Shown: in pieces, positions 25,615 through 33,833 of the stretch
Layout: every line of letters starts with the position of its first letter
How positions within the stretch are numbered: the first letter of the stretch is position 1
Origin: JANXQG01 sp964615095
GTDB lineage: Bacteria > Planctomycetota > Planctomycetia > Pirellulales > Thermoguttaceae
Assembly: GCA_964615095.1 (NCBI GenBank)
Contig: CAZTPX010000020.1
Span: forward strand, 30,419-94,418
Direction: 5' to 3'
Length of the DNA stretch: 64,000 nucleotides
Notes under the pieces: generated by a model
Database searches by the model: none
What the model was told of the DNA's origin: nothing
The model's input: the letters and a program-made list of their open reading frames with translations, nothing else
Translations under genes and position numbers: made by a program

Positions 25615-26955
25615 ATGGGTAACGAGAAGATGCGAAAACTCCGGACGATACTGTTGACAGCTCCGCTATTGCTGCTGGTGGCGATGTTTCTTTCGGCACG
25701 AACGGTTCGCGCGGACCTGTTTCCCACGCCCGAATTCAGCAATCACCCGATTCCGCAGACCCAGACACCCGCGCCGCGCATGCCGTTGCAGGATTACCTG
25801 GACCTTGGGTATCTTGTCGCGGCCATGGCGGCGGCCTCGTTCTTGGCGGTGAAAGTGCGGTCGCGGATGGGCCTGTTCCTGCTATCCATCGTTTCGCTGG
25901 CCTGGCTAGGGTTCTGGCGGAAGGGCTGCGTCTGCCCGATCGGCGCGATCCAGAACGTCACGCAGGCCCTCTGCGACAAGGATTACGCGGCGGGCTGGCT
26001 GGTGATCGCCATCTTCGCCTTGCCGCTGGTATTCACGCTTCTCTTTGGGCGGACGTTTTGCGCCTCGGTCTGCCCATTGGGGGCGGTTCAGGAGATCGTT
26101 GCCCTGCGGCCCGTGCAGGTGCCGACGTGGATCGATCATGCCCTGGGACTGCTGGCGTACGTGTATTTGGGAGCGGCCGTGTTGTTCGCCGCTACAGGCT
26201 CGGCGTGGATCATTTGCCGCTACGATCCCTTCGTGGGCCTCTTCCGCCTCACGTCCAGCGCCTGGATGCTGGCGCTGAGCGGCGGTTTCTTGGTCGTCGG
26301 GTTGTTTATCGGTCGGCCTTACTGCCGCTGGCTCTGTCCCTACGGGGCGATTCTGGCCCTGTTGTCGCGGGTTTCGTGGCGGCACATGACGATCCCACCC
26401 GAGCAGTGCGTGCAGTGCCGTTTGTGCGAAGAGGCTTGCCCTTACGGGGCCATCCAGCGGCCTACGGTCGCACCACCCCCCACCGCGCGGACGGGTGCCC
26501 GTTGGCGGTTGCTCGGCATGCTGGCGCTCGCGCCGCTGCTGATTGCCGCCGCGACCTACCTGGGCTATGAGATGCGATCGTCGCTGGCCGGCCTGCACCC
26601 GACCATGCAGCTTGCACAGCAGATCCGCATGGAGGAGTCGGGACAGGCAAAGACGCGGACCGACGCCACGGAGGCCTTCCGAGCAACCGGTGAGCCTGTC
26701 GAATCGCTCTACGAAAGGGCCGACGCGATCGTGGGCAAGTTCGCATGGGGCGGATCGATCTTGGGTACCTGGATCGGGCTGGTGTTCGCCGCCAAGCTGG
26801 TGCAGCTTTCCATTCGCCGCCGCCGTGTCGACTACCAGCCCGACCACGGCGCATGCGTGTCCTGCGGCCGTTGCTTCTGGTACTGCCCCGAGGAGCATGC
26901 ACAGCAGGCGCTTATCACACTTCAGAAACTGGAACAACAAGAGAACGATGTCTGA
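25615..26955 (+). CDS. NapH-like membrane polyferredoxin, C-terminally extended
   Basis: A 446-residue membrane protein. After an N-terminal segment and a short exported stretch, about four membrane helices carry the NapH/NosR-type Cys-Pro sites KGCVCPIGAI, FCASVCPLGA and YCRWLCPYGA, followed by CVQCRLCEEACPYGAIQ. NapH proteins end soon after such a site near 280 residues; this one continues through another membrane segment to a further CVSCGRCFWYCP site near residue 415. NapH relatives take electrons from quinol and pass them to NapG. Here no nitrate reductase is nearby. The stop overlaps the next start by eight bases. Confidence 0.85.
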   Translation: MGNEKMRKLRTILLTAPLLLLVAMFLSARTVRADLFPTPEFSNHPIPQTQTPAPRMPLQDYLDLGYLVAAMAAASFLAVKVRSRMGLFLLSIVSLAWLGFWRKGCVCPIGAIQNVTQALCDKDYAAGWLVIAIFALPLVFTLLFGRTFCASVCPLGAVQEIVALRPVQVPTWIDHALGLLAYVYLGAAVLFAATGSAWIICRYDPFVGLFRLTSSAWMLALSGGFLVVGLFIGRPYCRWLCPYGAILALLSRVSWRHMTIPPEQCVQCRLCEEACPYGAIQRPTVAPPPTARTGARWRLLGMLALAPLLIAAATYLGYEMRSSLAGLHPTMQLAQQIRMEESGQAKTRTDATEAFRATGEPVESLYERADAIVGKFAWGGSILGTWIGLVFAAKLVQLSIRRRRVDYQPDHGACVSCGRCFWYCPEEHAQQALITLQKLEQQENDV

Positions 26956-29026
26956 TCAACTTATGACCTCGGACCTGATTTCCTGCCGCCTCGCCATGCG
27001 GACGGCCGCGGTGGCTGCCGTCTTTTCGCTCGTCATCGCTGCGCTGCTGTTCTACGAGTTTTTGCACCGCTCGCCTTACTGGATCAAGGACCACGCTCAA
27101 ACTGTGGCGATCGACGTGCTCAAGGCGGCGCTCAAGCAGCAGCCGGATAACGAGCCGCTGCAGGAAGAGATCCGCAAGCTCGATCAGCAGGCGCGCGACG
27201 AATATTTCCGGCAACAGGCATTCACGCTTTCGGGTGCCGGATTGCTCTGCGGAGGAATCATCGTCTCGCTGGTCGCGGTGAAATGGGCCGTAACCTTGCG
27301 GCGGAAACACCCGCAACCATTGCCGGCGTCGACGCCGCAGGACTGGGAGGCGAGTTGGACCCCGGCCGCCCGCTGGACCGTCGGCGGACTGTTCGTCGTG
27401 CTCGCGGCAACGGCTACGGGGCTGATCTTGCCGTTGTACGGCCGCGTAGCCGAGACTTCGGACGCTACAGCGAGGCAAGTGACTGCGGCCAGCGAGGATA
27501 AGCCCGCCACCAAGGAACCAGACAAGACGGCTACGGCGGGAAAGCCAACGCCTTCCGCCAGCGCGCCCGCAGCGTCCGGCCTTGTCAAAGCGACCGCCAC
27601 CGCACCAGCAGGCGGAATGCCGGCGCCACCGCCGGAAAAGGTTGTAACCAAAGAGAAAGTGGCCACGTCGGAGAGGCCGACGAGAGAGCGACCGCCGCGG
27701 GAAGAGTCCATTAGAGAGGAGCGGCCGCCGCGCGAAAAGATCGCGACCAATGCGAAGCCAGCAAAGCCGGAAAAGACGCCCGTGGCCGTGGACGCCGCGA
27801 GGCCGACGGCAACCAAGGTTGCGGCGTTCTCGCAGGAAGAACTAGCCCGCGCCTGGCCTTGTTTTCGCGGCCGTGGTGGGTCGGGGATCTCGCCGTATGC
27901 CAACGTTCCCGACGACTGGGACGGGGCTTCCGGCAAGAACATCCTCTGGAAATCGCCTGTACCGCTGATCGGCAATAGTTCGCCGGTGGTCGTGGCCGGC
28001 CACATCTTCCTTACGGGCGCGGACGAGAACAAGCGGCAAGTGTTTTGTTACGACGCCGCTAGCGGCAAGCTGCTTTGGCAGCGTGACGTTCCCTCCACGC
28101 CCGAGAGTCGCGTGCCGGTGAAACTTACGGACGATACGGGATACGCGGCCTGTACGATGGCCAGCGACGGCCGCTTTGCAGCCGCGATCTTCGCCAACGG
28201 CGACTTGGCGGCCTATGATCTTGATGGCAAGCTGGCTTGGTCGCAGAGCCTCGGCATCCCGGACAATCCGTACGGGCACGCCGCTTCGCTTTCGGTTTAC
28301 AAAGACCTTTTGCTGGTCCCCTTTGACCAGGCGTTGCCCAAGGCCGCCCGCTCGAAGCTGCGGGCACTGGACATTGCCACCGGGAAGACGGTCTGGGAGC
28401 GGGTCCGCGAGGTGCCCAGTTCCTGGACCACCCCGATCGTAATTCACGCGGCCAATCGCGATCAGGTAGTGACCGCCGCCAGCCCTTGGATCATCGCCTA
28501 CGATGCGGCCGACGGGAAGGAACTGTGGCGCGTCAAGAGCAAACAGGGCGACGTGGCCCCGTCGCCGGTGTCTGCGGGGGACTGCGTTTTCGTGCCGGTC
28601 GATGCGAATGCGCCATTGCTTGCCATCCGCGCCGACGGCAGCGGCGACGTCACCGCCACTAAGGTGCTCTGGCGGGGCGAGGACAACACGCCCGACATTT
28701 GCAGCCCCTTGGCCACCGAGGAATTCGTCTTCCTGCTGACTTCCGAGGGCATGGTCACCTGTTACGACGCCCACAAGGGCGACAAGCTCTGGGAGGAAGA
28801 CCTCAATGAGTTCAAGTGCAAGGCGTCGCCGAGCCTGGTGGGCAAGCTGCTCTATGTCTTCGGCGAAGCCGGCAAGTGTTGGATCCTGGAGCCTTCCCGC
28901 ACCGGTTTAAAGCGCGTCCGGCAAGCCGACTTGGGCGAACCGTGCGTGACCTGTCCCGCCTTCCAGGACGGCCGCATGATCGTCCGCGGCAAGAAGAATC
29001 TGTTCTGCATAGGGAAAAGACCGTAG
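26948..29026 (+). CDS. Membrane-anchored PQQ-like beta-propeller protein with Pro/Lys-rich linker
   Basis: A 692-residue protein. Two N-terminal membrane segments (about 16-38 and 95-115) and a third near 140-160 precede a charged linker (about 170-290, Ala/Pro/Lys/Glu-rich with RPPREE words). The propeller then starts at WPCFRGRGGSGISPY and has blades DAASGKLLWQRD, DIATGKTVWERV, DAADGKELWRVK and DAHKGDKLWEED. The membrane part looks like a cytoplasmic or signal anchor, with the propeller outside. ATG 26948 lies inside the end of the NapH-like gene, so the two are translationally coupled. It closes the five-gene redox run. PQQ ligands are not recognisable. Confidence 0.83.
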   Translation: MSDQLMTSDLISCRLAMRTAAVAAVFSLVIAALLFYEFLHRSPYWIKDHAQTVAIDVLKAALKQQPDNEPLQEEIRKLDQQARDEYFRQQAFTLSGAGLLCGGIIVSLVAVKWAVTLRRKHPQPLPASTPQDWEASWTPAARWTVGGLFVVLAATATGLILPLYGRVAETSDATARQVTAASEDKPATKEPDKTATAGKPTPSASAPAASGLVKATATAPAGGMPAPPPEKVVTKEKVATSERPTRERPPREESIREERPPREKIATNAKPAKPEKTPVAVDAARPTATKVAAFSQEELARAWPCFRGRGGSGISPYANVPDDWDGASGKNILWKSPVPLIGNSSPVVVAGHIFLTGADENKRQVFCYDAASGKLLWQRDVPSTPESRVPVKLTDDTGYAACTMASDGRFAAAIFANGDLAAYDLDGKLAWSQSLGIPDNPYGHAASLSVYKDLLLVPFDQALPKAARSKLRALDIATGKTVWERVREVPSSWTTPIVIHAANRDQVVTAASPWIIAYDAADGKELWRVKSKQGDVAPSPVSAGDCVFVPVDANAPLLAIRADGSGDVTATKVLWRGEDNTPDICSPLATEEFVFLLTSEGMVTCYDAHKGDKLWEEDLNEFKCKASPSLVGKLLYVFGEAGKCWILEPSRTGLKRVRQADLGEPCVTCPAFQDGRMIVRGKKNLFCIGKRP

Positions 29027-29065
29027 TCCCGCCTTCAGCCGATTTCCTTTGTGTCTTTCCGCCGA

Positions 29066-29301
29066 CCCCTGCCGGCTTGCCCGGCAGGTGAACAAGTTTT
29101 GTAAGCGACGAGGCGTTACCACCATCTTCCCGAGACCCCTGCCAGCTTGTCTGGCAGGTGAACAAGTTTTTTGGCGCGCACGATTCATGCCGCCAAGACT
29201 CCCTCACCTGCCAGACAAGCTGGCAGGGGTCGAACGATCTCACGAAATTTTGTGCTTCGCTAAAAAGACTCGTTCACGGGCCAGGCAAGCTGGCCGGGGT
29301 C
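29066..29301. repeat. Four copies of a CCTGCCAGCTTG hairpin unit
   Basis: Units at 29066-29100 and 29136-29171 read forward (CCCCTGCCRGCTTG, then GGCAGGTGAACAAGTTTT). Units at 29205-29230 and 29272-29301 read in reverse orientation. Each is a hairpin (CTGCCAG/CTGGCAG). They fill most of the 428-bp gap after the redox operon and may end its transcript. Confidence 0.65.
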
Positions 29302-29454
29302 AGAAGCATCGTACGATAGTCGTTAGATTCGCTATGCTCTTGCTGGCCTTCTGCGAAAATTAAGGTAGAATAGGACTGCGCGGCTAAGCTCGGCCGTGGC
29401 GTGGCGTCCAGCTCTTACCCCCCTCATTCTAGGTGCGACACGAAGGAGACGATG

Positions 29455-30405
29455 ATGTTCCGCAAATTGGCTTTTCTGACAGTCATCCTGCCGTTGACAT
29501 TTGCCGGCCAGGGGCTGGGCGCTGACGAAAAGGCGGCCCCCGCTCCGCCGACCAAATCGGGCGACGAACAGGCCGTGCGGCAAGTGAGCAATCAATTGGT
29601 GAAGGCCTTCAACGCGGGCAAGGCGAACGAGGTCGCCAATTTGTTCTTCGCCGGGGCCGACCTGACCGACGACGCGGGAGTTGTCCACAAAGGCCAAGCG
29701 GAAATCAAGAAGCTCCTCAGCGGCTTCTTCGAAAAATTCCCGGGGGCTACGTGTTCCCTGGAGGTCGAATCCGTCTGGTTGATCGGTCCGGCCGTGGCTA
29801 TCGAGGAGGGACAGAAGATTGTCAGCACGAAGGAGGGCGCCTCGTCCTTCGCCAGCCATTTCACCTTCGTCCTGATGAAGGACCAGGGCGAGTGGAAGAT
29901 CGCCTCCGTCAAGGAAACGGAGGACGATTCCGACCTCTCTCCGCACGACCACCTCAAGGCGCTGGCCTGGATGGTCGGCGATTGGGTCGATGAAAGCCCC
30001 GACGCCGTGGTCAAGATCTCCTGCCGCTGGTCCGACGACAAGAACTTCCTGCTGGTGGACTATGACGCCAAGTTCCAGGGCAAGCCGGCTATGAAGAGCA
30101 GCCAGCGGATTGGCTGGGACGCGGTCACCAAGAAGATTAAGTCCTGGGTCTTCGATTCCGACGGCGGACACGGCGAAGGCACATGGACACAGGTCGACGA
30201 CCATTGGGTCGTCAAGTCGACGGCCGCTTTGCCCGACGGCCACGTCGGCTCGGCGACGATTATCCTGGAACCGAAGGACAAGGACCGCTTTGTCAGCAAG
30301 GGTTTCGACCGCCTTCATGGCGACACGGCCAAGCGAGACTACGAGATCACGATCGTCCGCAAGCCGCCCGAGCCGAGCGAATCAACCTCCAGTACAAGCC
30401 GCTAG
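29455..30405 (+). CDS. Exported SnoaL-like (DUF4440/SgcJ-type) protein, copy B
   Basis: A 316-residue protein with a signal peptide (cleavage near GLGA-D). Residues 35-155 are SnoaL-like (DEQAVRQVSNQLVKAFNAGK, then an ADLTDDAGVVHKG stretch, ending in GEWKIASVKET); residues 160-310 form the second domain (LAWMVGDW, then a GHGEGTWTQVDD segment). The same architecture and equivalent words occur in the gene at 10630-11631, so they are paralogues. AAGGAG is six bases before ATG 29455; an ATG three bases earlier is the alternative. It is followed 21 bp later by a low-complexity secreted protein, as in the other module. Confidence 0.78.
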   Translation: MFRKLAFLTVILPLTFAGQGLGADEKAAPAPPTKSGDEQAVRQVSNQLVKAFNAGKANEVANLFFAGADLTDDAGVVHKGQAEIKKLLSGFFEKFPGATCSLEVESVWLIGPAVAIEEGQKIVSTKEGASSFASHFTFVLMKDQGEWKIASVKETEDDSDLSPHDHLKALAWMVGDWVDESPDAVVKISCRWSDDKNFLLVDYDAKFQGKPAMKSSQRIGWDAVTKKIKSWVFDSDGGHGEGTWTQVDDHWVVKSTAALPDGHVGSATIILEPKDKDRFVSKGFDRLHGDTAKRDYEITIVRKPPEPSESTSSTSR

Positions 30406-30426
30406 CGCCAGGAAAGGGACACGATC

Positions 30427-32274
30427 ATGAAAACGAGATCAGTCATGATGCTCGCGGCCTGCCTGTCGGCGGGCGCGTTGATAACGGCGGCGTCGCTGTG
30501 GGCCCGCGGGCCTGGCGGAGGAGGACATGTAGGCGGTGGTGGCGGGGGCGGCGCGCGGCCGTCGATGGGTCCCAGCAGCGGCCGGCCGGCCGGGAATGTG
30601 TCGCGGCCGCAGGCGCCCTCCGCGGCGCGACCCCCCGCGGCACAACGCCCCTCATTCTCCAATGCCAGCGGGGCGGGGCACGCGCGGCCTGCACAGCCCG
30701 AGTCGCGGCCTTCGCTGGGAATCTCCCGTCCGGAAGGCAACGCCAGCAGGCCCGTCACGCGGCCAAACGTTACCGAACGTCCCTCGACGCTCCCCGCGCC
30801 CGGCAGTCGGCCAAGCTTCGGCAATATCAACCGGCCGGAGGGCGTGAATCGGCCGGCCATAGGGGACCGCCCCGGTACTCTACCGGCACGACCCGGGACC
30901 GGCGGCGAGCGCCCCGGAATTGCTGATCGCCCCGGTACTCTACCGGCGTGGCCTGGGACTGGCGGCGACCGCCCGATCATTGGCAACCGCCCGGGCACAG
31001 GCAATCGGCCCATCATCGGCGGCGGCAATGGAAACACGGTGATCGGCGGACACAACGTCAATGTCAATCGCCCCACGATCAACAACAATTTCTACGGGAA
31101 TCATGCGGGCTGGGGCTACGGCCCTCGGCCCGGTTACGGCGGCTGGGCCAATCACTGGTACAATCACAACATCAACTATCACCACTACGGTTGGTACCAC
31201 GGCTGCTGGAACGGCAACTGGGCGAATCACTGGTATGTGCCGCTGGTCTATGGCGTCACGGCCTGGGGGCTTGCCGCTACCTTGCCTGCCTGGGGCTACG
31301 GCTATGCGTATGCCAATCCGTACTATCAGCCGGCCGTGGTCCAGCAGACGGTTTACAACTACTCGCAACCCCTCGTGCTCGATTCTTATAACACGGATCA
31401 AAGCGAGTTGGCAGACTCGAGCGATCTGGCAGACGCGCCCCCGCCGCAGGAAACGCCTGCGCAGGCACAGGCCTACGGTCCCTTCGACCAAGCCGTGGAG
31501 GCCTTCAAAAACCAGGATTATCGCAAGGCATTGACCTTGGACGAGCAGGCGATTCGCAGTCTGCCGCACGACCCCGCGCTGCACGAGTTCTCGGCGCTGT
31601 GCATGTTTGCCCTGGGTGACTACCAGCAGGCCGCGGCCGTGCTCAACGCGCTGTTGGCCGCCGCGCCGGGTATGGACTGGCAATCGATGTCCAGCCTTTA
31701 TCCCGACATCGACACCTACACCGTCCAGCTTCGCGCGCTGGAAAAATACCGCATGCAGCACACCGACGATGCGGCCGCCCGCTTTGTGCTGGCCTATCAC
31801 TACCTGGTGGCCGGCCACAACGAGGCCGCCATCGGCGAATTGAAGGCGGTCGTGGCCAAGCAGCCCAACGACCAGGTGGCCAAGCGAATGCTCGATGCGC
31901 TCAACCCGCCCGCGGAGGCTGAAGCCGCCGCACCGGTAAACGATACTCCTGCTCCCGCGGTTGCCGCCGACGCCCAACCCACGACGGACCTTATGGGCCG
32001 CTGGCAGGCGAAGCACGGCAAGGATACGTTCGAGTTGACGATCGACGAAAAAAATCAATTCGTCTGGAAGGCCAGCACCGAGGGCAAGCCGCCTACGACG
32101 ATTTCCGGGCCTATGGCCGTGGCGGGTGACACCTTGGTTCTGGAGAGCCAGCAGCAGGGAACGATGGTCGGCCGGGTGACGGCTGGTGGTCCCGACCGGT
32201 TCTCGTTCGCCGTCAACGGCGCGCCGCCTTCCGACAAGGGATTGACGTTCGATCGCGTGAAAGGCGGGAGTTGA
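30427..32274 (+). CDS. Secreted Gly/Arg/Pro-rich protein with TPR domain
   Basis: A 615-residue protein with a signal peptide (about 1-26). Residues 30-205 are low complexity (NRPGTLPARPGTGG, IADRPGTLPAWPGTGG, RPIIGNRPGTGNRP), a repeated Arg-Pro-Gly pattern. Residues 210-310 are rich in Trp, Tyr, His and Asn (WANHWYNHNINYHHYGWYHG). Residues about 350-500 contain TPR-like helices (AFKNQDYRKALTLDEQAI; LCMFALGDYQQAAAVLNALL). The last 80 residues form a beta-rich domain (LMGRWQAKHGKDTFELTIDE). It is probably a surface or matrix protein that binds something through the TPR part; the function is unknown. It forms the second member of a duplicated SnoaL-plus-secreted-protein module. Confidence 0.78.
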   Translation: MKTRSVMMLAACLSAGALITAASLWARGPGGGGHVGGGGGGGARPSMGPSSGRPAGNVSRPQAPSAARPPAAQRPSFSNASGAGHARPAQPESRPSLGISRPEGNASRPVTRPNVTERPSTLPAPGSRPSFGNINRPEGVNRPAIGDRPGTLPARPGTGGERPGIADRPGTLPAWPGTGGDRPIIGNRPGTGNRPIIGGGNGNTVIGGHNVNVNRPTINNNFYGNHAGWGYGPRPGYGGWANHWYNHNINYHHYGWYHGCWNGNWANHWYVPLVYGVTAWGLAATLPAWGYGYAYANPYYQPAVVQQTVYNYSQPLVLDSYNTDQSELADSSDLADAPPPQETPAQAQAYGPFDQAVEAFKNQDYRKALTLDEQAIRSLPHDPALHEFSALCMFALGDYQQAAAVLNALLAAAPGMDWQSMSSLYPDIDTYTVQLRALEKYRMQHTDDAAARFVLAYHYLVAGHNEAAIGELKAVVAKQPNDQVAKRMLDALNPPAEAEAAAPVNDTPAPAVAADAQPTTDLMGRWQAKHGKDTFELTIDEKNQFVWKASTEGKPPTTISGPMAVAGDTLVLESQQQGTMVGRVTAGGPDRFSFAVNGAPPSDKGLTFDRVKGGS

Positions 32275-32348
32275 TCGCTCGCATCACACAAGAGGCATGA
32301 GTGCGGGTGCCACCCTCATTTGAAAGCTGTTTATCAGGAGTCCGTACA

Positions 32349-33746
32349 GTGTCCCTTCCGCAAAACATCCTGCCGCCGGTGTTGCTGGCGGATGATCCGC
32401 CGGCAAAGGCCGATCACCGCCGGCAACGTCGCTTGCAATACCTGACCGACGCCGGAATGGTGCTGCTGCTCTTGCTGACGCTGGGTATCGTGTTTGTCAC
32501 CGATCGCCGCGCGCCGGGCGATGCCCTCTATGCCCGCAATGCGAGCGCGTCGCGGTTCCTCTTCGATCCGCTGCAGGCGCCGATCGCCGAGGTCCGCCAG
32601 AACCCGCAGCGGCAGGAGTGGATCGGCGCGTACGGCGGCACCAAGGAATCGGAGGCGGCCGTACGCCGGGGACTCGATTGGCTCGCGCGGCACCAGTCGC
32701 GCGACGGCCATTGGGGTCCCGACTGCCTGCACGCCCGGCCCGAGGGCCGTTGCAAGGAAGGCGATGCCTGTCCGGGCGAAGGCGCCGAACACCGTGTCGC
32801 CTTGACCGGGCTGGCCGTGCTGGCCTTCCAGGCCGGCGGGCATTACGACTTCAACGTCAGCGAGTATTCCGATTGCGTCCGCCGCGGGCTCGATTGGCTC
32901 GTGGCCCATCAGCGGCCCGACGGCTGCCTGATGGACCACGATCACGGCAAGCGGGAATGCAACATGTACGAGCACGGCATCGCCGCGTTCGCCCTGGCCG
33001 ACGGCTGCGAAATGGCCGCGTCGCTCCAGCATGAGCCTTACGATCCTTATCGGCAGGCGGCCCAGAAGGCCGTGCAATTCATCCACTATACGCAGCACGA
33101 CGACGGCGGCTGGCGCTACACGGAAGATCGTGGAGGACAAAGCGACGTTTCCGTCTCCGGCTGGCAGGTGCTGGCCTTGAAAACTGCCCGGCGGGCTGGG
33201 ATTAGCGAGGTCAGCGAAGACTGTGTCAACCGCATGACGGGCTTCTTCAAGAGCTGTGAGGACAAGAAGTCCGGAAGGACGTTCTACCAGCCCGGCCATA
33301 ATCTGCCCAGTGACGCGCCCACGGCCATTGGCATGCTCGTCCACCAGTTCATCCTGGAGCAGCCCGATTCGCCCTTGATCGCCAGTGGGGCCAGCTATCT
33401 GGCTGGCGAGGCCGAATCGTCGTTCAAGCACACTGGCAAGCCGGCGAAACGCAGGCTGTTTGCTGCCGTGCCGGGCGATTTCTACACGTTCTATAACGGC
33501 ACGCTGGCCATGTTTCAGGCCGGCGGACAGCCGTGGAAGCGCTGGAACAACGTGGTCCGCGATTCGCTGGTGGACCGCCAGTGCGATGAAGAGGAGGGCT
33601 GCCGCCGCGGCAGTTGGGACCCCACCGGCCAGTGGAGCCCCGAGGGCGGACGGGTCTACAGCACGGCCCTGGCGGTCTTGACTCTGGAAGTGTATTATCG
33701 GTATCAGAGTCCGCGTGCGAAAGTCTACCTGGAAGCGAGCCGGTGA
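32349..33746 (+). CDS. Membrane-anchored prenyltransferase/squalene-cyclase-fold protein
   Basis: A 465-residue protein. GTG 32349 follows CAGGAG with good spacing; an earlier in-frame GTG at 32301 has none. A membrane segment lies at about 36-56. Then come repeats of the alpha-alpha barrel type found in terpene cyclases and complement-like proteins: VRRGLDWLARHQSRDGHWG, VRRGLDWLVAHQRPDGCL, VQFIHYTQHDDGGWRYT, VSGWQVLALKTARRAG. The catalytic DxDD motif of squalene-hopene cyclase is not seen, so an enzymatic role is doubtful; planctomycete genomes carry many such proteins of unknown role. A long hairpin follows the gene. Confidence 0.8.
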   Translation: MSLPQNILPPVLLADDPPAKADHRRQRRLQYLTDAGMVLLLLLTLGIVFVTDRRAPGDALYARNASASRFLFDPLQAPIAEVRQNPQRQEWIGAYGGTKESEAAVRRGLDWLARHQSRDGHWGPDCLHARPEGRCKEGDACPGEGAEHRVALTGLAVLAFQAGGHYDFNVSEYSDCVRRGLDWLVAHQRPDGCLMDHDHGKRECNMYEHGIAAFALADGCEMAASLQHEPYDPYRQAAQKAVQFIHYTQHDDGGWRYTEDRGGQSDVSVSGWQVLALKTARRAGISEVSEDCVNRMTGFFKSCEDKKSGRTFYQPGHNLPSDAPTAIGMLVHQFILEQPDSPLIASGASYLAGEAESSFKHTGKPAKRRLFAAVPGDFYTFYNGTLAMFQAGGQPWKRWNNVVRDSLVDRQCDEEEGCRRGSWDPTGQWSPEGGRVYSTALAVLTLEVYYRYQSPRAKVYLEASR

Positions 33747-33750
33747 GAGA

Positions 33751-33809
33751 ATGTATCCGGCACAGCCCGTGTGCCGCCGACAACGGCACACGGAGTGTGC
33801 CGGATACAT
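33751..33809. repeat. 59-bp near-perfect hairpin
   Basis: ATGTATCCGGCACA pairs with TGTGCCGGATACAT, and CCCGTGTGCCG with CGGCACACGG, leaving a 7-base loop. It lies between the terpene-cyclase-fold gene and the FHA gene. No T tract follows, so it may be a REP-like element rather than a simple terminator. Confidence 0.7.
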
Positions 33810-33833
33810 TGTTTCGCAGCCATAACGATTGTC

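Noticed and set aside
21696..29026. Periplasmic nitrate reductase operon
   Set aside because: NapG- and NapH-like genes are present but no NapA, NapB, NapC or NapD; partners are propellers.
29066..29301. Possible CRISPR array
   Set aside because: Units occur in both orientations and spacers differ in length; it is a hairpin array. No cas gene is present.
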